Part shown: piece by piece, positions 7,053 through 13,384 of the stretch
How positions within the stretch are numbered: position 1 is the first letter of the stretch
Layout: every line of letters starts with the position of its first letter
Assembly: GCF_001556515.1 (NCBI RefSeq)
Contig: NZ_LSJA01000024.1
Coordinates: forward strand, 1 to 18,370
DNA from: Caulobacter sp. CCH9-E1
GTDB lineage: Bacteria; Pseudomonadota; Alphaproteobacteria; Caulobacterales; Caulobacteraceae
Length of the DNA: 18,370 nucleotides
Direction: 5' to 3'
Translations under genes and position numbers: made by a program
Notes under the pieces: model-generated
The model's database searches: none
What the model saw: the letters and a program-made list of their open reading frames with translations, nothing else
Told to the model about the DNA's origin: nothing

Positions 7053-7861
7053 GCCACAGCCCTATCCAGGCCGTCATCTTCGACTGGGCCGGCACGATGA
7101 TCGACTTTGGCTGCCGCGCGCCCGTCCTGGCGCTCCGGGAGGTGTTCGCCGAGGCTGGGGTCGAGATCACGGAAGCCGAGGCGCGGGCCGACATGGGCCG
7201 CGCCAAGCGTGATCACGTCCGCGCTCTTTTGGGCATGCCAAGGATCGCCGAGGCTTGGCGGGCGCGGTGCGGCCAAGCCAGCGACGAACGGGACGTCGGT
7301 CGTCTGCACGACGCCGTCGAACCGAAAATGCGCGAGGCGGCCCGGGGCTGCTCGGCCCTGATCCCGGGCGCGGCGTCTCTGGTCGCGGACCTGCGCGCGC
7401 GGGGCGTGAAGATCGGTTCGACGACCGGCTACACGCGCCCAATGATGAGCGACATCCTGCCGCTGGCCGCCGAGCAGGGCTATGCGCCGGACGTCGTGGT
7501 GTGCGCTGGCGAAACCGCCGAGGGGCGACCTTCGCCCCTGATGATGTGGAAGGCGTTGGTCGCGCTAGGGGCATGGCCGGCCAGAGCCTGCGTCAAGGTC
7601 GACGACGCCGTCGTCGGGATCACCGAAGGGCTCGAGGTCGGCGCCTGGACGGTGGGCCTTTCCGCATCCGGCAACGGGGTGGGCTTGAGCCTGGAGGCGC
7701 TGGCCGATCTGCAGGCCGACGAGCGCGCCTCTTGCGTCGCGGCGTCCGCTCAAGCCTTGCGAGACGCCGGGGCGCATTATGTCGTCGAGACGCTGGCCGA
7801 GTTGGGCCCAGTGCTGCTCGAGATCGAGGCGCGGATCGCCCGGGGCGAGCGACCGGTCTAG
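7049..7861 (+). CDS. phnX: Phosphonoacetaldehyde hydrolase (phosphonatase)
   Basis: PhnX hydrolyses phosphonoacetaldehyde to acetaldehyde and phosphate in the cytoplasm, through a Schiff base and an aspartyl-phosphate. The 270-residue length is the family norm. The HAD nucleophile D12 lies in FDWAGTMIDFG, and the Schiff-base lysine K53 in ADMGRAKRDHVRALL sits at exactly the residue number known from the Bacillus cereus enzyme. GSTTGYTR (123-130), R160 in EGRPSPLMMWKAL and the metal-site D186 in VKVDDAVVGITEG complete the active site. The motif VDDAVVGITEG follows the proteobacterial variant, as in Salmonella PhnX, rather than the Bacillus GDT form. The GTG start overlaps the FAD oxidase stop. 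Its TAG overlaps the stop of the convergent HD gene within a shared CTAG. All catalytic residues are present, so activity is expected. Confidence 0.95.
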   Translation: MSHSPIQAVIFDWAGTMIDFGCRAPVLALREVFAEAGVEITEAEARADMGRAKRDHVRALLGMPRIAEAWRARCGQASDERDVGRLHDAVEPKMREAARGCSALIPGAASLVADLRARGVKIGSTTGYTRPMMSDILPLAAEQGYAPDVVVCAGETAEGRPSPLMMWKALVALGAWPARACVKVDDAVVGITEGLEVGAWTVGLSASGNGVGLSLEALADLQADERASCVAASAQALRDAGAHYVVETLAELGPVLLEIEARIARGERPV

Positions 7862-8433
7862 AGCTTGCCGGCTTCGCGGATCAGGTCGCGCAGGAGGTCG
7901 GCGTACTCGTCAAAGCCGGCGACCTCCGCCTCCAGATCCTTCCCCGCCTCGTCATACCCGCGGAGCTTTTGCGCCGCGCCGGCGTGGGGATCGGCCAGGA
8001 AGACCTTGATTTCGTCGGGGTTCATCGGCCCGCCTTGCAGCGCCAGGCTTTGTTTCGAGGCGTAGCTGAGGCGGCCGGCATAGGTCGGATCAACGGCGAC
8101 GCGATAGCGCTTGGCCGCCACGTGCAGCCGGATCGGCTCGCTCACCTCGGGGCCGAAGCCGCGCGCTAGATAGCCGGCGCCGATCTGCTCGTGGCGGGTG
8201 TCGATGCCACGGTCCGCGGCGTCCTCGCCGATCTTCTGCATCAGATGGCCGATGTCGTGCAGCAGGGCCGCGGCGACCAGGCTCGGGGACGCGCCGTCCA
8301 GCTTGGCGTGATGCGCAGCCTGCAGGGCGTGCTCCATCTGGGTGACGTCCTCGCCGTAGTGCAGGTCGCCCATCCGGGTGAAGAGGTCGGTGATTTCGGC
8401 CAGGAACATGTCGGCCGCGGAACTCGAAGTCAT
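7858..8433 (-). CDS. HD-domain diiron oxygenase-like protein of phosphonate clusters (PhnZ/TmpB-like, TIGR03276-like)
   Basis: From the ATG at 8433 the protein is 191 residues, close to PhnZ. PhnZ-type enzymes use a mixed-valence diiron site to cleave the C-P bond of alpha-hydroxy-aminophosphonates oxidatively, yielding phosphate and an amino acid or betaine. Visible ligands are QMEHALQ (H35), LLHDIGH (H59, D60, H63), RHEQIGA (H81) and the substrate-site segment HVAAKRY (H104, K108); SKQSLALQGGPM also fits the family. In PhnZ a Tyr three residues before the early Glu caps one iron; here that position is His25, and a Tyr is one residue later (LHYGED). The gene starts 24 nt after the phospholipase C stop and is probably co-transcribed with it. 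A TTG at 8454 would add seven residues. The hydroxylase partner (PhnY or TmpA type) is not in the window. Confidence 0.85.
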   Translation of the reverse strand: MTSSSAADMFLAEITDLFTRMGDLHYGEDVTQMEHALQAAHHAKLDGASPSLVAAALLHDIGHLMQKIGEDAADRGIDTRHEQIGAGYLARGFGPEVSEPIRLHVAAKRYRVAVDPTYAGRLSYASKQSLALQGGPMNPDEIKVFLADPHAGAAQKLRGYDEAGKDLEAEVAGFDEYADLLRDLIREAGKL

Positions 8434-8457
8434 GCTGTATCCGTAGGTTTTCAAGGC

Positions 8458-10581
8458 TTACAGGCGCATGCGCCCGATGCCGGGATCGGTGCGGCTGGCC
8501 CGCCCGGTCTCAAGATGGCCGGCCAGGCGCTGAACGAAACTGGGATCATCCGCGTGGGTGAGGGTGAGATCGTACCAGTGGTCGCTGCCGCGAAGATCCC
8601 AGACGGCCTGGGTGGTTTCGCCGGCCTTCAGGCTGATGCTCTGACGCGCCTCGCCGTCGGACAGGGGATAGGCCTCCTCCATCCGGGCGATCACGACGCC
8701 GGCCTTTTCGGACTTAAGCTTGACGAGCAGACGCGACCGCGCGTCGGGCAGGACCTTGATGGCGGGCTGCGTCCTCGACGCGTCGCCCGCGAAGCGGCGG
8801 TAGAAGCCGTTGGGCCCATGGACGGTCAAGTCATAGGGACCGGGCGCCTGGCCCGCGCGATTCCAATGCCCCGCCGCATAGGCTTGCCCCGCCGCGAGGG
8901 TGAAGCGCCAGGGGCCCTCGCGGTCGGTGTTGTCGAACACCTGGAACACCGCGCCCGCGCGTCCGGCGTTGACCAGGTCGATCCAGACCTTGCCATCCTT
9001 CACGCGCACGTCTGCCGACAGCAGGTAGGGTAGGGCGCGAGCCCCGCGCTGCGGGCCTTCCTGCGCCGACGCGGTCTGGACCGCCGGGATGCGCAGACTG
9101 GGCGCGGCCTTGGAGCGCGCCACACGCTGCATGTAGTCCGTTGTCGCCGGCAGGGTCAGGGCCGACCAGTCCTTGTTCGGCGCGGCGAAGTCGAAGGCCG
9201 ACGTCAGGTCGCCGCAGACCGTCCGACGCCAATCGCTGATGTTCTCCTCGCGCACCCCGAAGCGGCGCTCCAGGAACCGCAGGATCGAGGTGTGGTCGAA
9301 CACCTCCGAGCAGACGAAGCCGCCGCGCGTCCACGGCGAGACGATGATGGCCGGCACCCGGATGCCCAGGCCCAGCGGGTGAGCGCCCTTGTTCTCGACG
9401 TCGGCCTGGCCATAGTCCTTGCTCTCGCCGGCGACCGAGACCGAGCTCCACCCTTGGTCGGCGGTCAAGGGGGGCATCGGCGGCTGCATGTGGTCGTAGA
9501 AACCGCCCGCCTCGTCGTAGTTGATGATGAAGACGGTCTTGGCGAACACCTCGGGGTGATCGACCAGCGCCTTGACCAGCTCGGCGCAGACGTGCTCGCC
9601 CTTCGAAGGCTCGGCCTGGGGATGTTCGGACAGGTCCGCGGCGGTGACGATCCACGAGACCTGAGGCAGGCGATCGGCGGCCACGTCGGCGCGGAAGGCC
9701 TCGACCAACTGTTCGCCATCCGATCGGGTGCGGTCGACGCCGGTCTTGTGCTCCGACACCCATGAGCGCCCTCGCGCGTAAAGGGGCGAGTCCTTGGGGC
9801 ACGGGCGGAACGGCTTGAACACCGACAGGATGTTGTCGCCGAAGTTGTCGTACTCCTGATAGACCTTCCAGCTGATCCCGGCCGCCTGCAGCCTTTCGGC
9901 GTAGGTCGTCCAGTCGTACGGCCCCTTGGCCATCGGCCTATCGGTGGCCATGTCGGCGCTGGGCGTCTCGTTCTCGCCGTAGTTGCTCATCTCCGGGTCG
10001 CCGCCGACCTTCCCGCCGCCGTTGCAGCCCGTCCAGAGATGCAGGCGATTGGGATAGGTCTGGGTCAGGGTCGAGCAGTGATAGGCGTCGCAGACGGTGA
10101 AGGCGCTGGCCAGCGCATGATAGAAGGGCAGGTCGGAGGCCTTGTAGTAGACCATCCGCTTGTGCAACTCGCCGCTATGCCCCCATTGGTCATAGCGTCC
10201 GCCATTGACGATGGTGATGGCCGCCTGATGGCCCTGGTCGGAGCCATCGACCGTGTAGGCGTTGGTGGCCGAGGCGTCGCCATGGAAAGGCGCGACAAAG
10301 CCGTCCGGATGCTCGCGGCTCGGCTGACGCCAGACTGACGCTCCGCCGGGCAGGCGCTGCGGCCGAGGGTCGCCAAAACCCCGGACCCCGTTCAGCGTCC
10401 CGAAGTAATGATCGAACGCCCGGTTCTCCTGCATGAAGATCACGACGTGCTCGACATCCATGATCGTGCCGGTTCGATGGCGCGCGGGGATCGCCAAGGC
10501 GCGTGCGATGGTCGCCGGCAACATCCCCGCGGCGGCGCCAACCGCGGCGGCGCGCAGAAGCGAGCGTCGATCGGCGGCCAT
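8458..10581 (-). CDS. Phospholipase C, phosphocholine-type, Tat-exported
   Basis: The 707-residue protein hydrolyses phospholipids, typically phosphatidylcholine or sphingomyelin, to release the phosphorylated head group outside the cytoplasm. The ATG at 10581 is preceded by GGGAG seven bases away. The N-terminus carries a twin-arginine signal, ADRRSLLRAAAVGAAAG, with a probable cut near ARALA (26-30). The phosphoesterase (PF04185-like) domain shows VIFMQENRAFDHYFG (47-61), CDAYHCSTLTQTYPNRLHLWTG (164-185), NYDEAGGFYDHMQPP (354-368) and VSPWTRGG plus FDHTSILRFLERRFG (414-442). About 200 C-terminal residues form two beta-rich repeats like those of this PLC family (near 505-600 and 605-695). 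It leads a minus-strand operon with the PhnZ-like gene and has a GntR-type operator 23 nt before its start. Phosphonolipids could also be substrates; that is inference from the context. Confidence 0.92.
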   Translation of the reverse strand: MAADRRSLLRAAAVGAAAGMLPATIARALAIPARHRTGTIMDVEHVVIFMQENRAFDHYFGTLNGVRGFGDPRPQRLPGGASVWRQPSREHPDGFVAPFHGDASATNAYTVDGSDQGHQAAITIVNGGRYDQWGHSGELHKRMVYYKASDLPFYHALASAFTVCDAYHCSTLTQTYPNRLHLWTGCNGGGKVGGDPEMSNYGENETPSADMATDRPMAKGPYDWTTYAERLQAAGISWKVYQEYDNFGDNILSVFKPFRPCPKDSPLYARGRSWVSEHKTGVDRTRSDGEQLVEAFRADVAADRLPQVSWIVTAADLSEHPQAEPSKGEHVCAELVKALVDHPEVFAKTVFIINYDEAGGFYDHMQPPMPPLTADQGWSSVSVAGESKDYGQADVENKGAHPLGLGIRVPAIIVSPWTRGGFVCSEVFDHTSILRFLERRFGVREENISDWRRTVCGDLTSAFDFAAPNKDWSALTLPATTDYMQRVARSKAAPSLRIPAVQTASAQEGPQRGARALPYLLSADVRVKDGKVWIDLVNAGRAGAVFQVFDNTDREGPWRFTLAAGQAYAAGHWNRAGQAPGPYDLTVHGPNGFYRRFAGDASRTQPAIKVLPDARSRLLVKLKSEKAGVVIARMEEAYPLSDGEARQSISLKAGETTQAVWDLRGSDHWYDLTLTHADDPSFVQRLAGHLETGRASRTDPGIGRMRL

Positions 10582-10604
10582 GATCCTTCTCCCATAATTC
10601 GATT

Positions 10605-10616
10605 TGGTATAGACCA
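10605..10616 (-). promoter_or_regulatory. GntR/UTRA (PhnF-like) operator before the phospholipase C gene
   Basis: The plus strand reads TGGTATAGACCA; in gene orientation it is TGGTCTATACCA, a palindrome except for one central base pair. It lies 23 nt before the PLC ATG. The same sequence, as I recall, is the operator of PhnF in Mycobacterium smegmatis, a repressor of the same GntR/UTRA class. A second copy precedes the MFS gene at nearly the same distance. Confidence 0.75.
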
Positions 10617-10660
10617 GATTGGCGCGAAGCTTTCGTGACATTTTGAAGCCGCGCGCGTTC

Positions 10661-10674
10661 AACCCGATCGGGTT
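10661..10674. promoter_or_regulatory. 14-bp perfect palindrome in the divergent GntR/PLC intergenic region
   Basis: AACCCGATCGGGTT is a perfect inverted repeat inside the 162-bp space between the divergent PLC (10581) and GntR (10744) genes, 80-93 bases from the PLC start and 69-82 from the regulator start. It differs from the TGGTCTANACCA operator. It could bind another dimeric regulator; chance cannot be excluded. Confidence 0.35.
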
Positions 10675-10743
10675 CCTTGACCCCGGGAAGGCCCCCTCCC
10701 ATCCTTAAGGGCGGCGGGATTCGACCGCTGGCCAGGTCGTTCG

Positions 10744-11463
10744 ATGCAACAGCCCGAAAGTCTTCAGTATCTCGGCGTGCGTGACGACATCGCCGCCCGC
10801 ATCACGGCCGGCGAATTCAAGCCCGGCGAGCGGCTGCCTTCCGAGCGTCAGCTGCAGATCGGCGGGGGCGTGGCGCGCGGCACCGTGCGAGAGGCGCTAT
10901 TCCAGCTCGAAGCCGAGGGGATCATCTACCGGAAGGACCGCAGCGGCTGGTACGTTTCACCGCCGCCCGTCGTCTACGATCCGACGCGCTGGGAGGGCTT
11001 CATGTCCTACGTCGAGGCGCAGGGACGGCGGCCCGAAACCGAGACGCTCAGCAAGGTCGAGATCACCTGCGACGGCATCCTGGCCCAGATCTTTTCGCGT
11101 CCGATCGGCGCGCCGATGTACTGGATCCGCCGGCGCCGTTCGATCGACGGCCGCGCCGTGCTGATCGAGAGCATCATCGTCGATGGCGCCCGCGCCCCCG
11201 GCCTGATCGAGCACGACCTGAATGGCTCGCTGACCAGCGTCCTGAAGACGGTCTATGGCATCGGCGTGGCGCGCAACAAGGTCGACATGCGGCCCTGCGC
11301 CCTGACGCGCGACGAGGCCGAGGCGCTGCGCGTGAAGTCCGGCCTGCCGGGCCTCAGCCTCGTGCGGACCTGCTATGACGCTCAAGGTAATGTCGTCGAG
11401 TTCGACCGCGAATACTGGCGACATGACGCCTTGACCGTCAGCGTCGATATTCGGGTCCGCTAG
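10744..11463 (+). CDS. GntR-family transcriptional regulator with UTRA domain (HutC/PhnF type)
   Basis: The 239-residue protein has an N-terminal winged helix (about residues 10-75): AARITAGEFKPGERLPSER, then the recognition-helix region ARGTVREALFQLEAEG and wing RKDRSGWYV. A UTRA ligand-binding domain follows (about 95-235), ending DREYWRHDALTVSV. Regulators of this type are usually repressors released by a small molecule and often control phosphonate genes (PhnF, PhnR). It is divergent from the PLC operon and upstream of the MFS gene, both of which carry matching palindromic operators, so it is the obvious candidate to bind them. The ligand could be an aminophosphonate or phosphocholine; this is inference. 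The ATG at 10744 has AGG seven bases upstream. No matching operator precedes the regulator itself except the divergent PLC copy. Confidence 0.9.
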   Translation: MQQPESLQYLGVRDDIAARITAGEFKPGERLPSERQLQIGGGVARGTVREALFQLEAEGIIYRKDRSGWYVSPPPVVYDPTRWEGFMSYVEAQGRRPETETLSKVEITCDGILAQIFSRPIGAPMYWIRRRRSIDGRAVLIESIIVDGARAPGLIEHDLNGSLTSVLKTVYGIGVARNKVDMRPCALTRDEAEALRVKSGLPGLSLVRTCYDAQGNVVEFDREYWRHDALTVSVDIRVR

Positions 11464-11495
11464 GCGAGGTCGCCGTCATCGAGCCGACATGTCCG

Positions 11496-11507
11496 TGGTC
11501 TAGACCA
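11496..11507 (+). promoter_or_regulatory. GntR/UTRA (PhnF-like) operator before the MFS transporter gene
   Basis: TGGTCTAGACCA is a perfect 12-bp palindrome, 25 nt before the MFS ATG and in the 69-bp gap after the regulator gene. It differs from the PLC operator by one base in gene orientation. Similar distances to the start codons suggest both overlap or adjoin the promoter. Confidence 0.78.
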
Positions 11508-11532
11508 AGTCAGTTTATCGAAGGGCGTATCC

Positions 11533-12864
11533 ATGACATTCGGTCCCCGGCGCTGGCTTGAGCGCGCCAATCCGCTGGCCTTCGCGCTGTTCGCGGGACT
11601 GGCGGGATTCTGCGCCTATTTCTCGATGTACGCCTTCCGCAAGCCGTTCGCCGCGGCGACGTTCGGCGCTGTCGAAGGTTGGACCTTCGCGGTCGACTAC
11701 AAGATCGCCCTCGTGCTGGCCCAGGTGCTGGGCTACGCCCTGTCCAAGTTCATCGGCGTCAAGGTCATCTCGGAGATCGATCCCGCCCGCCGAGGCGCGG
11801 CCATCCTTGGCTTGATCGGCGCTTCCTGGGTGGCCCTCCTGGGCTTCGCCCTGGTTCCCGCGCCGTGGAATGTCGCGGCCCTGTTCCTGAACGGCCTGCC
11901 GCTGGGCATGATCTGGGGCCTGGTGTTCGGCTACATGGAGGGGCGTCGGACCTCCGAGGTCCTAGGGGCCATCCTCTGCGCCAGCTTCATCCTCTCATCG
12001 GGCGTCGTGAAGTCGGTCGGCAAATGGCTGATGAGCGACTTCCACGTCTCTCCGTTCTGGATGCCGGCCGCCACCGGCGCGGTCTTCATGCCGTTGCTGG
12101 CGGTCTCGGTCTGGGCGCTGAGCCAGCTTCCGCCGCCCAACGCCGCCGACGAGGCCGCTCGGGTGCGCCGCCAGCCTATGGACGGCGCCCAGCGCCGGGC
12201 GTTCCTGGCGACCTATGCCCCCGGTATCGTGCTGCTGGTGCTTTCCTATGTTCTGCTGACCGCGCTGCGCGACTTCCGCGACAACTTCGCCGCCGAGATC
12301 TGGACCGCGCTGGGCTTTGGCAAGGCCTCGGACGTCTTCACCGCCAGCGAGCTGCCTGTCGCCGTGATCGCTCTGGGCGTCCTGGGCGCGGTGATGCTGG
12401 TGAAGGACAATCTGCGCGCGCTGCTCGTGATGCATGGCGTGATCTTCACGGGCTTCGTCCTACTCGGCGTCTCGACCCTGGCCTTCCAGGCGCACATGCT
12501 GTCGCCGCTCAGCTGGATGATCCTCACGGGGGCGGGCGTCTATCTGGCCTATACGCCTTTCAACGCGATGCTCTTCGACCGCATGGTCGCTTTCAGCGGC
12601 CAGGTCGGGACGGCGGGCTTCCTCATCTATGTCGCCGATGCGTCGGGCTATCTGGGCAGCGTCGCGCTGCTGATTTGGCGCAACTTCGCCATGATCGACC
12701 TCGACTGGCTCCACTTCTTCGTCGCCAGCATCTACGCAACGAGCCTTTTTGGCGCGGCCTGCACCGTTCTCGCCGGCCTCTATTTCGTCGCCCGGTCTCG
12801 ACGCCCGAGAGAGCAGGGCGTCCCGCAAATGGACGCCTTGGAGGCCCCTCCGTCGTCAACCTAG
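11533..12864 (+). CDS. MFS transporter of DUF5690 type, candidate organophosphonate/organophosphate importer
   Basis: The 443-residue protein has about 12 hydrophobic segments in two halves joined by a polar loop near residues 200-225 (LPPPNAADEAARVRRQPMDG). Its first helix, CAYFSMYAFRKPFAAATF, carries R36-K37 placed like the phosphate-binding RK of GlpT/UhpT antiporters. A second arginine pair, ALRDFRDNF (R246, R249), sits at the start of the C-terminal half, as GlpT R269 does. The stretch GYALSKFIGVKVISEI and LNGLPLGMIWGLVFGYMEGRR are family hallmarks of DUF5690, which I know only as uncharacterised. AAGGG at 11521-11525 precedes the ATG by seven bases. The operator shared with the PLC gene ties it to head-group use. 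Substrate assignment is inference; membrane location and family are well supported. Confidence 0.8.
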   Translation: MTFGPRRWLERANPLAFALFAGLAGFCAYFSMYAFRKPFAAATFGAVEGWTFAVDYKIALVLAQVLGYALSKFIGVKVISEIDPARRGAAILGLIGASWVALLGFALVPAPWNVAALFLNGLPLGMIWGLVFGYMEGRRTSEVLGAILCASFILSSGVVKSVGKWLMSDFHVSPFWMPAATGAVFMPLLAVSVWALSQLPPPNAADEAARVRRQPMDGAQRRAFLATYAPGIVLLVLSYVLLTALRDFRDNFAAEIWTALGFGKASDVFTASELPVAVIALGVLGAVMLVKDNLRALLVMHGVIFTGFVLLGVSTLAFQAHMLSPLSWMILTGAGVYLAYTPFNAMLFDRMVAFSGQVGTAGFLIYVADASGYLGSVALLIWRNFAMIDLDWLHFFVASIYATSLFGAACTVLAGLYFVARSRRPREQGVPQMDALEAPPSST

Positions 12865-12893
12865 ATGCGCGGTGAGCGGGGAGGGCGCGCGCG

Positions 12894-13054
12894 CACTTCG
12901 GCGAGATCCTGACCGACGTCGCCGGCCTTGCCGAGCAGGGCCCAAAGCCTCGCCTTCAGGCGGGACGCTTTGGCCTGGACGCCCTTGGCCGAAACATGCG
13001 GCGCGCGCGGCCGGCGGCGGCAAGGTGGTCTTCGATGTCGCCCACGAGAGCTGA
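12894..13054 (+). pseudogene. Decayed C-terminal tail of a zinc-type alcohol dehydrogenase/quinone reductase
   Basis: The frame at 12894 reads HFGEILTDVAGLAEQGPKPR then LQAGRFGLDAL. A short stretch in the next frame (12992 on) reads LAETCGA, and the third frame reads GGKVVFDVAHES and stops with TGA at 13052-13054. Joined, these resemble the last 50-60 residues of medium-chain dehydrogenases, which end in a GKVV-DV strand. At least two frameshifts are needed, and no N-terminal part exists because the intact MFS gene ends 29 bp before. I read it as a gene remnant; the family match is by eye. Confidence 0.5.
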
Positions 13055-13100
13055 CACAGTCCAGGGCCGTTGCCGAGACGGGCGGGAGCCCACATTGGCT

Positions 13101-13286
13101 GACGATGGCGGAGCTGAATCACAAGCTCTAATCGCTCTCCGCCACCATCGACGCCACTAGCGCCTAACCGCGATCAATGAGGCGCTGATCGGGATCGCGG
13201 AAGCGGTGCGCGCCGAGGATTGGGCGACGAGCCAGCGGCAGGTCCGCTGGCGTGAAGTTTTCATGAAATCCGCCGCTAGCCGCTGA
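13101..13286 (+). other. Possible small coding remnant of unknown origin
   Basis: An ATG at 13105 gives MAELNHKL then a TAA (13129-13131). The same frame continues SLSATIDATSA to another TAA (13165-13167). From 13167 a different frame runs TAINEALIGIAEAVRAEDW and on to a TGA at 13284-13286. The pieces read like one helical protein broken by two stops and a shift. I do not recognise it, and chance open frames in GC-rich DNA are an alternative. The rest of the space to the receptor start (13287-13384) shows only its leader. Confidence 0.25.
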
Positions 13287-13384
13287 GGCTTCGTACGGCG
13301 CTGTCGTTGAGGGCGTCGGGGGGCGAGAGCCGGGCGCAAAGGTCCGGCCCGCCCCGTCTCAACAAAGACTTGGGGATATCAACG

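Noticed and set aside
7854..7865. CGGTCTAGAGCT resembles the PhnF-type operator
   Set aside because: It matches at only 9 of 12 positions, the second half-site is broken, and it lies on the overlapping stop codons of two convergent genes, not at a promoter.
10630..10648. TGTCAC-like half site upstream of PLC, considered as a Pho box
   Set aside because: No second repeat at 11-bp spacing on either side.
11679..12875. 398-codon plus-strand frame inside the MFS gene
   Set aside because: It is an Arg-rich out-of-frame shadow with no hydrophobic segments. The transporter frame has 12 membrane helices and a good ribosome binding site.
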